Numbered from the stretch's first letter, positions 19,750 to 28,711 are shown. The stretch is 54,755 nt of DNA from Hyphomicrobiales bacterium (GCA_021286855.1 JAJTBO010000024.1:1-54755), one strand, 5' to 3'. Notes: generated by a model not told the origin, from the letters alone. Program-made: numbers and translations.

Positions 19750-20070
19750 TCAGAAGGGCAGCTTCATGCCGGCGGGCAGGCCGAGGCCGCCGGTGACGTC
19801 GGCCATCTTCTCGGCGATCGCCGCTTCCGCCTTGACGTGAGCGTCGCGATGGGCGGCGACGATCAGATCCTCGACGATCTCGGCCTCTTCCGGTTTGAAG
19901 AGCGACGGATCGATCTTCAGGGCCTTCAGTTCGCCCTTGCCGGAGATGGTCACCGAGACCAGCCCGGCGCCGGCGACGCCGACCGCCTCGATCGCTCCGA
20001 GTTCGTCCTGGAGCGAGGCCATGCGGGTCTGCATCTCCTTGGCCTTGCTCATCATCTTCATGAAGTCCAT
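19750..20070 (-). CDS. ybaB: Nucleoid-associated protein YbaB/EbfC
   Basis: A 106-residue DNA-binding protein of the YbaB/EbfC family, which binds DNA as a dimer. The sequence begins MDFMKMMSKAKEMQTRMASL, a helix typical of the family, followed by the beta region GLVSVTISGKGELKALKIDPSL and a second helical region with DLIVAAHRDAHVKAEA, ending with the usual GLPAGMKLPF. AGAGGAG upstream of the ATG at 20070 supports the start. The gene follows dnaX by 20 bp and is probably co-transcribed with it. Confidence 0.94.
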   Translation of the reverse strand: MDFMKMMSKAKEMQTRMASLQDELGAIEAVGVAGAGLVSVTISGKGELKALKIDPSLFKPEEAEIVEDLIVAAHRDAHVKAEAAIAEKMADVTGGLGLPAGMKLPF

Positions 20071-20090
20071 GGGGGCTTCGCTCCTCTGGG

Positions 20091-21980
20091 TCAATCGTCG
20101 GGGATCCAGCCGGGGTCTTCCTCGTCGCCGACGGGCGGCGCGTCCCAGGCGAGGTCGGCCTCGCCGGTCTCCTCGGTCGTCTCGGGGCCGCGCATGCGGA
20201 CGTCGACGATGGCGGCGCCGGGGAAGCGCTTCAGCACCGCGGCGACCAACGGTTCGGCGCGGGCGTCGGTGACGAGGCGGTCGCGCAGCTGCTCGCGCTC
20301 CTCGGCGACGGTCGCGCCGCCCGCCTCGCGCGAGACGGCGACGATCCAGCGTTCGCCGGTCCATTCGGAGAGTTTGCGGGCGAGATCCTGCGGCAGATCG
20401 AAGGGCGCGCCGGGGTCGAGCGACACGTCGATGCGGCCGGGTTCGAAGGCGACCGGGCGCAGCTGACGTTCGACGGCGATCTTCAGGCGGATGTCGCGAT
20501 GCTCGGCGGCGAGCGCGGCGACGTCGGCGAGCGAGGCGAGCGCCGGGCCGCGCCGCGCCGGCTTCGGCGGCGTCGGGGCGGGCGTCGGATTGTTGGCGAC
20601 GAGACGCGGGCCGGGGGCGGCGGTCGGGCTTTCGGCCAGCCGCGCCGTCGGCGTGGCGAGCGGTGCGGCCTGCGGCGCGCTCGCGCCGGCGACCGCCGAG
20701 ACCGCCATGGAGCCGCCTCCGGACGGTCCGCCCGAGGGCGCGCTGGGACCCGTCCCGCGCGGGGTGGCGGGGGCCGGGGTCGCCGCGCCTTCGCGCAACA
20801 TCTTCAGCGCTTCGTCGGGGGTCGGCAGGTCGGCGGCGTAGGCGAGGCGGACGAACAGCATCTCGGCGGCGGCCAGCGCCTTCGGCGCGTTCTTCACCTC
20901 GTCGAAACCCTTGAGCAGCATCTGCCAGGCGCGCGAGAGGACGCGCAGCGACAGGCCCTCGGCCATGGCGCGGCCGCGCACGCGCTCGTCCTCGGAGGTG
21001 GAGCCGTCGTCGGCGGCGTCGGGCACCAGCTTCATGCGGGTGACGAAATGGGTGAAGTCGGCGAGGTCGGCGACGACCACCACCGGATCGGCGCCGACGT
21101 TCCACTGGGCGCGCAGCTCGGCGAGGGCGGCCGGCGCATCGCCCTTCATCAGGTGTTCGAACAGATCGACGACGCGGGCGCGATCGGCGAGGCCGAGCAT
21201 CTGGCGGACTTCCGCCACTTCGATGCGGCCCTGGCCATGCGCGATCGCCTGATCGAGCAGGGAGAGGCTGTCGCGCACCGAGCCTTCGGCGGCGCGGGCG
21301 ACGAGGCGCAGCGCTTCGTCGTCGATGTCGACGGCCTCGGCGTCGGCGATCTTGCGCAAGTGGCGGACGAGGACGTCGGCCTCGATGCGGCGGAGGTCGA
21401 AGCGCTGGCAGCGCGACAGGATGGTGATCGGGACCTTGCGGATCTCGGTCGTCGCGAAGATGAACTTGACGTGTTCCGGCGGCTCCTCGAGCGTCTTCAA
21501 CAGGCCGTTGAAGGCCTGCGTCGACAGCATGTGGACCTCGTCGATGATGTAGACCTTCATCCGCGCCGAGACCGGCTTGTAGCGCACCGCCTCGATGATC
21601 TCGCGGATGTCGTTGATCGAAGTGTGGGAGGCCGCGTCCATCTCGATGACGTCGACGTGGCGGCCTTCCATGATCGCCTTGCAGTGGACGCCGAGCTCCT
21701 TCATCTCGATCGTCGGGCGATCGACGACGCCGGGGATCTCGTAGTTCAGAGCCCGGGCGAGGATGCGGGCGGTGGTGGTCTTGCCGACGCCGCGCACGCC
21801 GGTCAGCATCCACCCCTGCGCGAGCCGGCCGGTCGCGAAGGCGTTCGACAGGGTGCGGACCATCGGCTCCTGGCCGATCAGGTCGTCGAAGTTCGACGGG
21901 CGATATTTGCGGGCGAGGACGCGGTAGGCGCCGGCGGGCGGCTGCGGAGCGGCGGCATCGGGCGGAAACAGACCGTCCAT
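20091..21980 (-). CDS. dnaX: DNA polymerase III subunit tau/gamma
   Basis: DnaX is the clamp-loader ATPase that also ties the polymerase cores together. The 629-residue protein has the Walker A site GVRGVGKTTTAR at about 55-66, Walker B with YIIDEVHMLS, the sensor-1 region FIFATTEIRKVPITILSRCQRF, and a long Pro/Ala-rich linker (about 385-480) before the C-terminal tau region. The four cysteines that bind zinc in E. coli DnaX are mostly missing; the segment reads ...EMKELGVHCKAIMEGRHVDV, as in other Rhizobiales. I place the start at 21980, before the conserved part; a longer open frame runs back through the SRP RNA gene and cannot be translated as such. No obvious frameshift site for gamma was seen. 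Confidence 0.95.
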   Translation of the reverse strand: MDGLFPPDAAAPQPPAGAYRVLARKYRPSNFDDLIGQEPMVRTLSNAFATGRLAQGWMLTGVRGVGKTTTARILARALNYEIPGVVDRPTIEMKELGVHCKAIMEGRHVDVIEMDAASHTSINDIREIIEAVRYKPVSARMKVYIIDEVHMLSTQAFNGLLKTLEEPPEHVKFIFATTEIRKVPITILSRCQRFDLRRIEADVLVRHLRKIADAEAVDIDDEALRLVARAAEGSVRDSLSLLDQAIAHGQGRIEVAEVRQMLGLADRARVVDLFEHLMKGDAPAALAELRAQWNVGADPVVVVADLADFTHFVTRMKLVPDAADDGSTSEDERVRGRAMAEGLSLRVLSRAWQMLLKGFDEVKNAPKALAAAEMLFVRLAYAADLPTPDEALKMLREGAATPAPATPRGTGPSAPSGGPSGGGSMAVSAVAGASAPQAAPLATPTARLAESPTAAPGPRLVANNPTPAPTPPKPARRGPALASLADVAALAAEHRDIRLKIAVERQLRPVAFEPGRIDVSLDPGAPFDLPQDLARKLSEWTGERWIVAVSREAGGATVAEEREQLRDRLVTDARAEPLVAAVLKRFPGAAIVDVRMRGPETTEETGEADLAWDAPPVGDEEDPGWIPDD

Positions 21981-22065
21981 GCGGAACACGCGCCTCCCAA
22001 GTCTCGGAGAAAAGGATCGCGTCTCGATCCGGCCGCGCGTGTCCGAGAGACCGGCGCGGAAGTAA

Positions 22066-22160
22066 GGAGGCCGACGCGCGACCCGCGTCCGACTCGTCTG
22101 GGCTGCTTCCTTCCGGACCTGACCCGGTCGGCGAGTGACAACGTCCACCGCCGACCTCCC
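22066..22160 (-). ncRNA. ffs: Signal recognition particle RNA (4.5S)
   Basis: The minus strand carries the near-universal SRP domain IV sequence GGTCAGGTCCGGAAGGAAGC followed by AGCC. The ends pair: the 5' GGAGGTCGGCG and the 3' CGTCGGCCTCC form the closing helix, which sets the boundaries at about 22160 and 22066 (95 nt, normal for a short bacterial form). It lies directly upstream of dnaX, the usual place for ffs in Rhizobiales. Ends are good to a few bases. Confidence 0.95.
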
Positions 22161-22227
22161 AGCGCTTCATATCGGGGAAGCGGAGGGAAAAGGCAAGGGG
22201 GGAGCGCCGATCGTCCCCGGCCGCGGC

Positions 22228-23091
22228 TCAGGCGGAGGCGCGTCGCCGCCACTCGGCCGGGGTGAGGCCGGTCTCCTTGCGGAAGACGCGGCCGAAGTGG
22301 CTCTGGTGGCAGAAGCCGCAAGCGGCCGCTACTTGCGCCAGGCCGACGCCCTCGCCGATCAGGCGCTTCGCCGTCTCCACCCGGACCGCCTCCAGCCAGG
22401 CGTGCGGACTGAGGCCGTGAGTGGCGCGGAACATCCGTTGGAAATGGAACGGGCTGAGGCCGGCCAACGCAGCGAGGTCGTCGAGGGACGGCGTCTCGTC
22501 GAGATGCGTCCGCATCCGTTCGACCACACGGCGCGACACGACCGGGGCGAGGCCGCCGCGCAACGGGCGGGCGGCGCGGCCTCCCTGCGCCGGACCGGTC
22601 AACAGACGATGGCAGATCCGCTCGATCGTCGCTTCGGCGGCGAAGGCGTCGTCGCTCGCGCAGTCGCGCGCCAGCGTCCGCATCTCGGCGGCGAGTTCGG
22701 CATCCTCGTAATAGGTGAGATCGGGCAGGGCGACGGTCGAGGGATCGCGGTCGAGCGTTCCCTCCGCGAAGCGGCGCAGGCGGCCGTCGGCGAGGTAGAG
22801 ATGGACGAAGCTGAAGCGCCCGCCGATGTCCCAGTCGGAATAGGAGCCCTGCGGCATCAACGACAGCGCGCCCTCGCGGCCGCGGATCGCGCCGCGATCC
22901 ATCCGCCGGCTCTCCTCGCCGCGGACGACGTAGAGGCTGAGGGTGTGGAGATGGGTGTCGTCGTAGCGGACGCGGTCGGCCTCGTTGGTCCAGATCGCCG
23001 CGCCGCGACCGCGGCCGACGTCGAGCCGCGCGTCGAGGCGGGCGTTGGCGTGGGCGGCGAGCTGATCGAAGACGGAGGCGTGGGCGGACAT
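22228..23091 (-). CDS. AraC-family transcriptional regulator
   Basis: A 287-residue regulator. The last 100 residues form the double helix-turn-helix domain, with LDDLAALAGLSPFHFQRMFR and, in the second half, LAQVAAACGFCHQSHFGRVF followed by RKETGLTPAEWRRRA. The N-terminal 180 residues look like a cupin-type ligand-binding domain (HLHTLSLYVVRGEESRRM, SLMPQGSYSDWDI). The start at 23091 (MSAHASVFDQ) is where the recognisable protein begins; the upstream extension is low-complexity. An EamA transporter gene is divergent from it with 151 bp between, so it probably controls that gene in response to a small molecule. Confidence 0.9.
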   Translation of the reverse strand: MSAHASVFDQLAAHANARLDARLDVGRGRGAAIWTNEADRVRYDDTHLHTLSLYVVRGEESRRMDRGAIRGREGALSLMPQGSYSDWDIGGRFSFVHLYLADGRLRRFAEGTLDRDPSTVALPDLTYYEDAELAAEMRTLARDCASDDAFAAEATIERICHRLLTGPAQGGRAARPLRGGLAPVVSRRVVERMRTHLDETPSLDDLAALAGLSPFHFQRMFRATHGLSPHAWLEAVRVETAKRLIGEGVGLAQVAAACGFCHQSHFGRVFRKETGLTPAEWRRRASA

Positions 23092-23242
23092 CGGCGGCGT
23101 GGATGAGAGGAACCTCGCCACAGTGACGCGCCGGCGGGATTTCGGCAATCGTCCCGACGGGGCGCGGCGCGGTTCGCCGCAAGATCGTGCGAGGCGGCGG
23201 GCGCGAACCGGGCGTAGCTGAGGGCGCAGAACGGAGTTGCCG

Positions 23243-24139
23243 ATGAACCTCGCCCTCTTCGCCGTCACCGTCTTCGTCTGGGGAACGACCTGGCTCGCCA
23301 TCGCGATGCAGCTCGGGCCGGTGCCGGTGCTCACCTCGATCTTCTATCGCTTCGCGTTCGCCGCCGCGCTGATGCTGCCGGCGGTGCTCGTCTCCGGCCG
23401 GGCGAGCCGGACGCGGCCGCGCGACCATCTCTTCATCGCGCTGCAGGGGCTGTGTCTCTTCAGCCTGAACTTCGTCTGCTTCTACAATGCGACGCGGTTC
23501 GTGCCGAGCGGACTGGTCTCGGTCGTGTTCTCGCTCGCCACGCTCTACAACGCGGTCAACGCCCGGATCTTCTTCGGCGAACCGATCTCGGGGCGGATGC
23601 TGGTCGCGACGGTGTTCGGCGTCGGCGGGCTCGTCGTGCTGTTCCTGCCGTCGATGCGGGCCGCGGCCCTCGGTGGCGAGACCCTCGCCGGGCTCGGCCT
23701 CGCTGCGCTCGGGACACTGTTCTTCTCGCTCGGCAACATGGTCTCGCGGCGCAATTCGGCCGCCGGCGTGACGCCGATCACCGCCAACGCCTTCGGCATG
23801 GCCTATGCGAGCGTCTTCCTCGCGGCCATTCTCGCGGCGACCGGCACGCCGATCGTCGCGCCGCCGGACGCGCGCTACCTCGCCGCGCTCGGCTGGCTGT
23901 CGATCTTCGGATCGATCGTCGGCTTCACCACCTATCTGATGCTGGTGGCGCGGATCGGCTCGGGCCGGGCGGCCTATGCCACCGTGATGTTCCCGGTGGT
24001 GGCGCTGATGCTGTCGGCGGTCTGGGAGGGCTACGCCTGGACCGGCGCGACCGTGCTCGGTCTGGCGCTGACCGTCGTCGGCAATCTCGTCGCCTTCGGC
24101 GCGCTCAGGTGGCCGATGCGGCGGGCGATCGCTTCGTGA
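23243..24139 (+). CDS. EamA/DMT-family transporter
   Basis: A 298-residue inner-membrane protein with ten predicted helices in two EamA repeats. It begins MNLALFAVTVFVWGTTWLAI, and contains the family pattern ARIGSGRAAYATVMFPVVALMLS cut across the second repeat. CGGAG lies 5 bases before the ATG at 23243; an in-frame TTG two codons upstream is less likely. The divergent AraC gene suggests regulated export of a specific compound. The substrate is unknown. Confidence 0.87.
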   Translation: MNLALFAVTVFVWGTTWLAIAMQLGPVPVLTSIFYRFAFAAALMLPAVLVSGRASRTRPRDHLFIALQGLCLFSLNFVCFYNATRFVPSGLVSVVFSLATLYNAVNARIFFGEPISGRMLVATVFGVGGLVVLFLPSMRAAALGGETLAGLGLAALGTLFFSLGNMVSRRNSAAGVTPITANAFGMAYASVFLAAILAATGTPIVAPPDARYLAALGWLSIFGSIVGFTTYLMLVARIGSGRAAYATVMFPVVALMLSAVWEGYAWTGATVLGLALTVVGNLVAFGALRWPMRRAIAS

Positions 24140-24152
24140 GGCCGGGGTCCGA

Positions 24153-24770
24153 TCAGAGGAAGAGCTCGGGCCGGCGGACGCGCAGCGTCTGCACCGCGAA
24201 GGCGGTCTTCAGATCGAGGTCGCGACCGGCGTCGACGAAGCGGGCCAGCTCGACGAGCGGCATCACCACCACCTCGATGTCCTCACCCTCGTGATCGAGG
24301 CCGCCGCCTTCGGCGACACGGGCGGCGGCGAGGTCGACTTCGGCCAGATAGATCCACACCTTTTCGCCGACGAGGCCGGGAGAGGGGCGCACCGTGCCGA
24401 CACAGTCGACATGGGCGAGAGCGAGACCGGCCTCCTCCATCGCCTCGCGACGGGCGGCGTCGATCGGCTCTTCGCCGCCGTGGTCGAGCAGGCCGGCGAC
24501 GATCTCGAGGCTCATCGGGTCGTCGCCCTGAAGGCCCTGGGGGAGGCGGAGCTGACGCACCAGCACCGCTTCGCGGCGGTGGGGATCGTAGGTGAGGACG
24601 GCGGCGGCCCAGCCGTGGTGTTCGATCTCGAAGCTCTGGACTTGGGCGACGCCGTCACGGCGGGTCGTCTCGAAGGTGACGCGTTCGAGGGTGCAGAAAC
24701 CCTTCCACAGGGTCTCGCGGGAGAGGACGCGGAAGGGCGGGGCGCCCTCGGTGCGATCGGGCGCGCTCAT
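24153..24770 (-). CDS. Nudix hydrolase, ADP-ribose pyrophosphatase-like
   Basis: A 205-residue Nudix hydrolase. The Nudix box is present as G-x5-E-x7-REAMEEAGL, within GLLDHGGEEPIDAARREAME and the following residues. An upstream segment (RETLWKGFCTLERVTFE) and the later VGEKVWIYLAEVD resemble the ADP-ribose pyrophosphatase (NudF-like) group, which hydrolyses ADP-ribose and other nucleoside diphosphate sugars. The exact substrate is inferred only. Its ATG is one base after the ferredoxin stop codon, so translation is probably coupled. Confidence 0.85.
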   Translation of the reverse strand: MSAPDRTEGAPPFRVLSRETLWKGFCTLERVTFETTRRDGVAQVQSFEIEHHGWAAAVLTYDPHRREAVLVRQLRLPQGLQGDDPMSLEIVAGLLDHGGEEPIDAARREAMEEAGLALAHVDCVGTVRPSPGLVGEKVWIYLAEVDLAAARVAEGGGLDHEGEDIEVVVMPLVELARFVDAGRDLDLKTAFAVQTLRVRRPELFL

Positions 24771-24771
24771 T

Positions 24772-25155
24772 TCAATCGACCTCGGAGCCGGGGGCGAGAG
24801 TGATGCGGAGACCGTCGAGGTTCTCGGCGGTGAGAATCTGGCAGGCGAGACGGGAGTTCTCCTGGACCTCGAAGATCTGATCCAGCTGGTCCATCTCCTC
24901 GTCGGTGGCCGGCGGGATGCGATCCATCCACTCCGGGTCGACATAGACGTGGCAGGTGCCGCAGGCGCAGGCGCCGCCGCATTCCGCCTTGATCGGCAGG
25001 CCCCAGTCGCGGATCACCTCCATGACGCGGAAGCCGTCGAGGGCGGCGAGCCGATGCTCGACGCCGTCGCGGTCGACGACGCGGATCTCGATCGCGCCTT
25101 CGTCGAAGGGATCGAACGGATCCTCGTCGAAGATCGGTTTCGCAATCTCGGTCAT
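24772..25155 (-). CDS. 2Fe-2S ferredoxin, adrenodoxin type
   Basis: A 127-residue electron carrier. The cluster ligands follow the vertebrate/adrenodoxin-type pattern C59-x5-C65-x2-C68-x36-C105 exactly; an extra Cys63 lies between the first two. The N-terminal 20 residues are acidic (DEDPFDPFDEG) and precede the ferredoxin fold. It lies behind the sulfite reductase operon on the same strand, with 90 bp between, and before a Nudix gene. Because no CysJ flavoprotein is present in the cluster, it might supply electrons to the sulfite reductase; that is inference from position. Confidence 0.9.
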   Translation of the reverse strand: MTEIAKPIFDEDPFDPFDEGAIEIRVVDRDGVEHRLAALDGFRVMEVIRDWGLPIKAECGGACACGTCHVYVDPEWMDRIPPATDEEMDQLDQIFEVQENSRLACQILTAENLDGLRITLAPGSEVD

Positions 25156-25245
25156 GTCGTCGTCTTTCGTCCCTTCGCGGTCGGACCGCCGGGATACCTC
25201 AGCCTCGGATCGGGTTCAATCACCGCGCCTCGCGTCTGATCCGCC

Positions 25246-25773
25246 TCAGGCGCCGCACCAGGCGTCGGCCCAGGCGGCCGAGGCCCAGGGACGGCCCTGG
25301 ACGGGCGAGAAGCCGTCGCCGCCGACCGGCTGATAGCGCACCGGCATCGCCGGGCGTTCGCCGCGCTCGAGCCGGCGGCGGGTCGGCTCGTGATCGACCT
25401 CGATCGTGTCGAAGCCGCAGCGGCACAGCGCCTCGAGCTGGTCCCAACGGATTTCGCCGACGGCGCGCAACTCGCCGCGCCAGCCGTGACGTTCGCGCAG
25501 GAGCCGTGCGAGCGAGGAGCCGCGGCCGTCGGTGAACTTCGGGAAGCGGATCGCGAGCGCGCCGAGCGAGGCGAGATCGGCGACGAGGTCGTCGAGCCGG
25601 TCGGCGGGATCGAGCACGACGCCGAGGTCCTTGCCCCGCGCCAGCAAGGTCTCGCGTTCGGCGCGGAAGCGGGCGAGCGAGACGAAGAAGGCGGCGTTGG
25701 GCAGGCTCGCATCGTCGGCGAGGAAGACGCGGGCGTCGAGGGCGAAGCCGGTCTTGCGGAAGACGTCATTCAT
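25246..25773 (-). CDS. DUF934 family protein, sulfite-reduction associated
   Basis: A 175-residue protein of the DUF934 family, which is found next to cysI and cysH in many proteobacteria but has no proven biochemical role. Recognisable features are FFVSLARFRAERETLLARG, LDDLVADLASLGALAIRFP, the KFTDGRGSSLARLLRERHGW segment and GEIRWDQLEALCRCGFDTIEV in two parts. The start at 25773 overlaps the cysH stop by 8 bases (ATGAATGA), which fixes both and implies coupled translation. Confidence 0.88.
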   Translation of the reverse strand: MNDVFRKTGFALDARVFLADDASLPNAAFFVSLARFRAERETLLARGKDLGVVLDPADRLDDLVADLASLGALAIRFPKFTDGRGSSLARLLRERHGWRGELRAVGEIRWDQLEALCRCGFDTIEVDHEPTRRRLERGERPAMPVRYQPVGGDGFSPVQGRPWASAAWADAWCGA

Positions 25774-26545
25774 GGTCTCGGTCTCCGTCGGTCGTGGCGG
25801 CCGAAAGGCCGAGATGAATGCCGCATTCGGTCTTGGCGCGGCCGCGCCAACGTCCGGCGCGCGGGTCCTCGCCCGGCGCGACACGGCTGGTGCAGGGCAG
25901 GCAGCCGATCGAGGGGAAGCCCTTCTCGACCAGCGGATGGGCGGGCAGACCGCGCGTCGCGGCGCGTTCGGCGAGGGCGGCGGGCGCCCAGGCGGCGAGC
26001 GGGTTCACCTTGAGGCGCGCGCCGTCGGCCTCGAAGGTCGGGATCGCCGCGCGGGTCGTCGCCTGGAAGCGCTTGCGCCCGGAGATCCAAGCCTCGAAGG
26101 GGGCGATGGCGCGGGCGAGAGGCGCGACCTTGCGCAGCGCGCAGCAGGCGTCGGGATCTTTCTGCCAGAGCCAACCGTCGGGATCCGTCGTCGCCGCCTC
26201 GACCGGATCGGGGCGAATGGTGCGCACGTCGGTGAAGCCGAGCCGTTCGACGAGGCGGTCGCGATGCGCGAGCGTCTCCTCGAACAGCTTCTCGGTGTCG
26301 ACGAAGAGGATCGGCACGGCGGTCGAGACCTCGGCGACGAGGTCGAGCAGCACCGCCGACTCCGCCCCGAAGGACGAGACGACGGCGACCCGGCCCGGAA
26401 ACAGCCTGTGGACGACGAGGTCGATCAGATCGGTCGTCGGCAGGCCGGCATGGGCCACCTCGAGGTCGGCGGCGCGGGTCTCGGCGGTCTCGGTCGCCAC
26501 GAGACGACGGGTCGCCTCGCGGGAGGGGAGGTCCAGCGCCGTCAT
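25766..26545 (-). CDS. cysH: Adenylylsulfate (APS) reductase, CysH family
   Basis: Reduces activated sulfate to sulfite using thioredoxin. The 259-residue protein has the PP-loop-like start SSFGAES (57-63) and the catalytic Cys241 in KTECGIH near the C-terminus. It also has two cysteine pairs, C134-C135 and C215-x2-C218 (GCLPC), that bind a 4Fe-4S cluster. The cluster is the mark of the APS-using (rather than PAPS-using) branch. Its ATG at 26545 overlaps the cysI stop as ATGA, and its stop overlaps the DUF934 start. The C-terminal tail is acidic and His-containing. Confidence 0.94.
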   Translation of the reverse strand: MTALDLPSREATRRLVATETAETRAADLEVAHAGLPTTDLIDLVVHRLFPGRVAVVSSFGAESAVLLDLVAEVSTAVPILFVDTEKLFEETLAHRDRLVERLGFTDVRTIRPDPVEAATTDPDGWLWQKDPDACCALRKVAPLARAIAPFEAWISGRKRFQATTRAAIPTFEADGARLKVNPLAAWAPAALAERAATRGLPAHPLVEKGFPSIGCLPCTSRVAPGEDPRAGRWRGRAKTECGIHLGLSAATTDGDRDHE

Positions 26546-28209
26546 GCGGCCTTCTCCTCGCTCGCCAGCGCCGCCTTGAACGGGGCGAGGCCGACGCGGG
26601 CGTAAGCGTCGAGGAAGGTCTCGGCGCGCGACGTCCGGAGCGCGAGATAGGTCGCGACGATGATCTCGACCGCGCCCGGCACTTCGTCCGGCCAGAAGCC
26701 GGGGCCGGCGCTGTCGCTGAGCCGCGCATCGACGCCGGCGTCGCCGCCCAGCGTGATCTGGTAGAACTCGCGGCCCTTGCGATCGACGCCGAGGATACCG
26801 ATCGCGCCGACGTGGTGATGACCGCAGGCGTTGATGCATCCAGAGATTTTGACGTCGAGCGGGCCGATCTCCGCCTGACGGACCGGGTCGGCGAAGCGTT
26901 GCGAGATCGCCTGGGCGATCGGGATCGAGCGGGCGTTGGCGAGCGCGCAGAAGTCGAGGCCGGGGCAGGTGATGGTGTCGGTGACGAGGCCGGCGTTGGC
27001 GGTGGCGAGGCCGGCCGCGACCAGCCCTTCGAAGAGCGCCGGCAGATCGTCGCGCTTCACATGGGGGAAGACGACGTTCTGGCGATGCGAGATGCGTAAG
27101 GAGCCGAAGGCATGGGCGTCGGCGAGATCGGCGATCGCCTCCATCTCGTCCGCGGTGGCGTCGCCCGGCACGCCGCCGACCGGCTTCAGCGAGAGGGTGA
27201 CGGAGGCGTAGCCCGCCGCCTTGTGCGGCGCGACGTTGGCGGCGACCCAGCGGTCGAAGGCGGGATCCTTCGCGCGCGCCGCCGTCTCGATCGCGCTCAC
27301 TTCCGGTAGGGCCTCGAAGGCGGGCGGGGCGAACTGGGCGGCGATACGCGCGACATCGGCCTTCGGCAGCTTCAGCGCCGTGTCACGGATCTGAGCGAAT
27401 TCGGCCTCGACCTCGTCGCGGATCGTTTCGCGGCCGACCTCGTGCAGCAGGATCTTGATGCGGGCCTTGTACTTGTTGTCGCGCCGTCCGTAGAGATTGT
27501 AGACGCGCAGGATCGCTTCCGTGTAGCCGAGCAGATCCGCCTCGGGCAGGAAGTCGCGCAGTTCGAATCCGACGAAGGGCGAGCGGCCGAGACCGCCGCC
27601 GGCATGGACGGCGAAGCCGATCTCGCCTGCGTCGTTCTTCTTCATGGTGAAGCCGACGTCGTGGAAGCGGACGGCGGCGCGATCCGTCGTCGCTCCGGTG
27701 ATGGCGATCTTGAACTTGCGCGGCAGGTGCGAGAACTCCGGATGGAGCGAGGACCACTGACGCAGGATCTCGGCGTAGGGACGTGGGTCGGCGATCTCGT
27801 CGGGCGCGGCGCCGGCGAAATGATCCGCCGTGACGTTGCGGATGCAGTTGCCGGAGGTCTGGATGGCGTGCATCTCGACCTCGGCCAATTCCTCCAGGAT
27901 GTCGGGCAGGTCCTTCAACGCCGGCCAGTTGAACTGGATGTTCTGGCGGGTGGTGAAGTGGCCGTAGCCCTTGTCGTATTTCCGCGCGATCACGGCGAGC
28001 TTGCGCAGCTGCCGGCTCGACAGCGTGCCGTAGGGGATGGCGACGCGCAGCATGTAGGAATGGAGCTGCAGATAGACGCCGTTCTGCAGACGCAGCGGGC
28101 GGAACTCCTCCTCGGTCAGCTCGCCGGAGAGGCGACGGGCGACTTGGTCGCGGAACTGGGCGACGCGAGCGCGGACGAACTGGTGATCGAAGTCGTCGTA
28201 GACGTACAT
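26542..28209 (-). CDS. cysI: Sulfite reductase hemoprotein (nitrite/sulfite reductase family)
   Basis: Catalyses six-electron reduction of sulfite to sulfide with siroheme and a 4Fe-4S cluster. The 555-residue protein has two ferredoxin-reductase-like half domains and two siroheme domains. The four ligands are C415-x5-C421 (TCPGLDFC) and C458-x3-C462 (SGCINACGHHH). Siroheme-binding arginines and lysines occur in the segments FTTRQNIQFNW and GTLSSRQLRKL. The start MYVYDDFDHQFV at 28209 is the family's usual beginning. It lies 17 bp after the DUF2849 gene. No cysJ flavoprotein or cysG siroheme synthase is present in the cluster. Confidence 0.95.
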   Translation of the reverse strand: MYVYDDFDHQFVRARVAQFRDQVARRLSGELTEEEFRPLRLQNGVYLQLHSYMLRVAIPYGTLSSRQLRKLAVIARKYDKGYGHFTTRQNIQFNWPALKDLPDILEELAEVEMHAIQTSGNCIRNVTADHFAGAAPDEIADPRPYAEILRQWSSLHPEFSHLPRKFKIAITGATTDRAAVRFHDVGFTMKKNDAGEIGFAVHAGGGLGRSPFVGFELRDFLPEADLLGYTEAILRVYNLYGRRDNKYKARIKILLHEVGRETIRDEVEAEFAQIRDTALKLPKADVARIAAQFAPPAFEALPEVSAIETAARAKDPAFDRWVAANVAPHKAAGYASVTLSLKPVGGVPGDATADEMEAIADLADAHAFGSLRISHRQNVVFPHVKRDDLPALFEGLVAAGLATANAGLVTDTITCPGLDFCALANARSIPIAQAISQRFADPVRQAEIGPLDVKISGCINACGHHHVGAIGILGVDRKGREFYQITLGGDAGVDARLSDSAGPGFWPDEVPGAVEIIVATYLALRTSRAETFLDAYARVGLAPFKAALASEEKAA

Positions 28210-28226
28210 GGGCGCGGGCTCCGGCT

Positions 28227-28526
28227 TCAGGCGGCGCGGGAGAGGGCGGCGTGGGCGGCGGCTTCCGAGCCGGAGGTCGGGCCGGAGACGCGGATCTTTT
28301 CGCGCATCGCCTTCGGGGCGAGGCGGCCGTCTTCCGAGATCACGTCGACGGCGTAGGGCTCGACGATCAGGCGGACGGCGACGTCGCGGCCGGCCGCTTC
28401 GAGGGCGGCGGTCGCGGCGGCCGCGTCGAGGACGGCGGCGGCGGCGAAGCTCTCGACCCAGCGGCCGTCGGCGTCGCGGAAGACGACGCGGCCGTCGATC
28501 AGGCGATTGGCGGTGACGATCTGCAT
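28227..28526 (-). CDS. DUF2849 family protein
   Basis: A 99-residue protein of the DUF2849 family, which occurs upstream of cysI in alphaproteobacteria. It begins MQIVTANRLIDGRVVFRDAD, followed by a half-sequence of alternating beta strands and AAAVLDAAAATAAL helix, then VRLIVEPYAVDVI. The role is unknown; gene order implies a part in sulfite reductase assembly or siroheme supply. It is the first gene of the operon. Confidence 0.87.
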   Translation of the reverse strand: MQIVTANRLIDGRVVFRDADGRWVESFAAAAVLDAAAATAALEAAGRDVAVRLIVEPYAVDVISEDGRLAPKAMREKIRVSGPTSGSEAAAHAALSRAA

Positions 28527-28643
28527 GGCGCGGCCTCTCGAAACGATGGGGGCGACGCCCGAGCGGCGGGCGGCCTTTCCTCATCGTTTGTAGAGGCGCG
28601 GGTCTTCGGCCGCGCCGTTCGCGATTGCGAAATCGGGAAGCAT

Positions 28644-28662
28644 GGCGAAACAGATTTTCGCC
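28644..28662 (-). terminator. Weak hairpin after the MFS gene
   Basis: GGCGAAA (28644-28650) pairs with TTTCGCC (28656-28662), loop of five. It lies between the MFS stop (28712) and the start of the cys operon. There is no U tract, so the terminator reading is tentative; it could instead be an operator of the cys promoter. Confidence 0.3.
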
Positions 28663-28711
28663 TGCGTCGAAATCCGTGAAACGCGGGGGGAGGCGAGGGC
28701 GGCGGAGCCGC

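Noticed and set aside
21981-22148. N-terminal extension of dnaX
   Set aside because: The open frame runs into the SRP RNA gene; the extension has no ribosome-binding site and is not protein-like.
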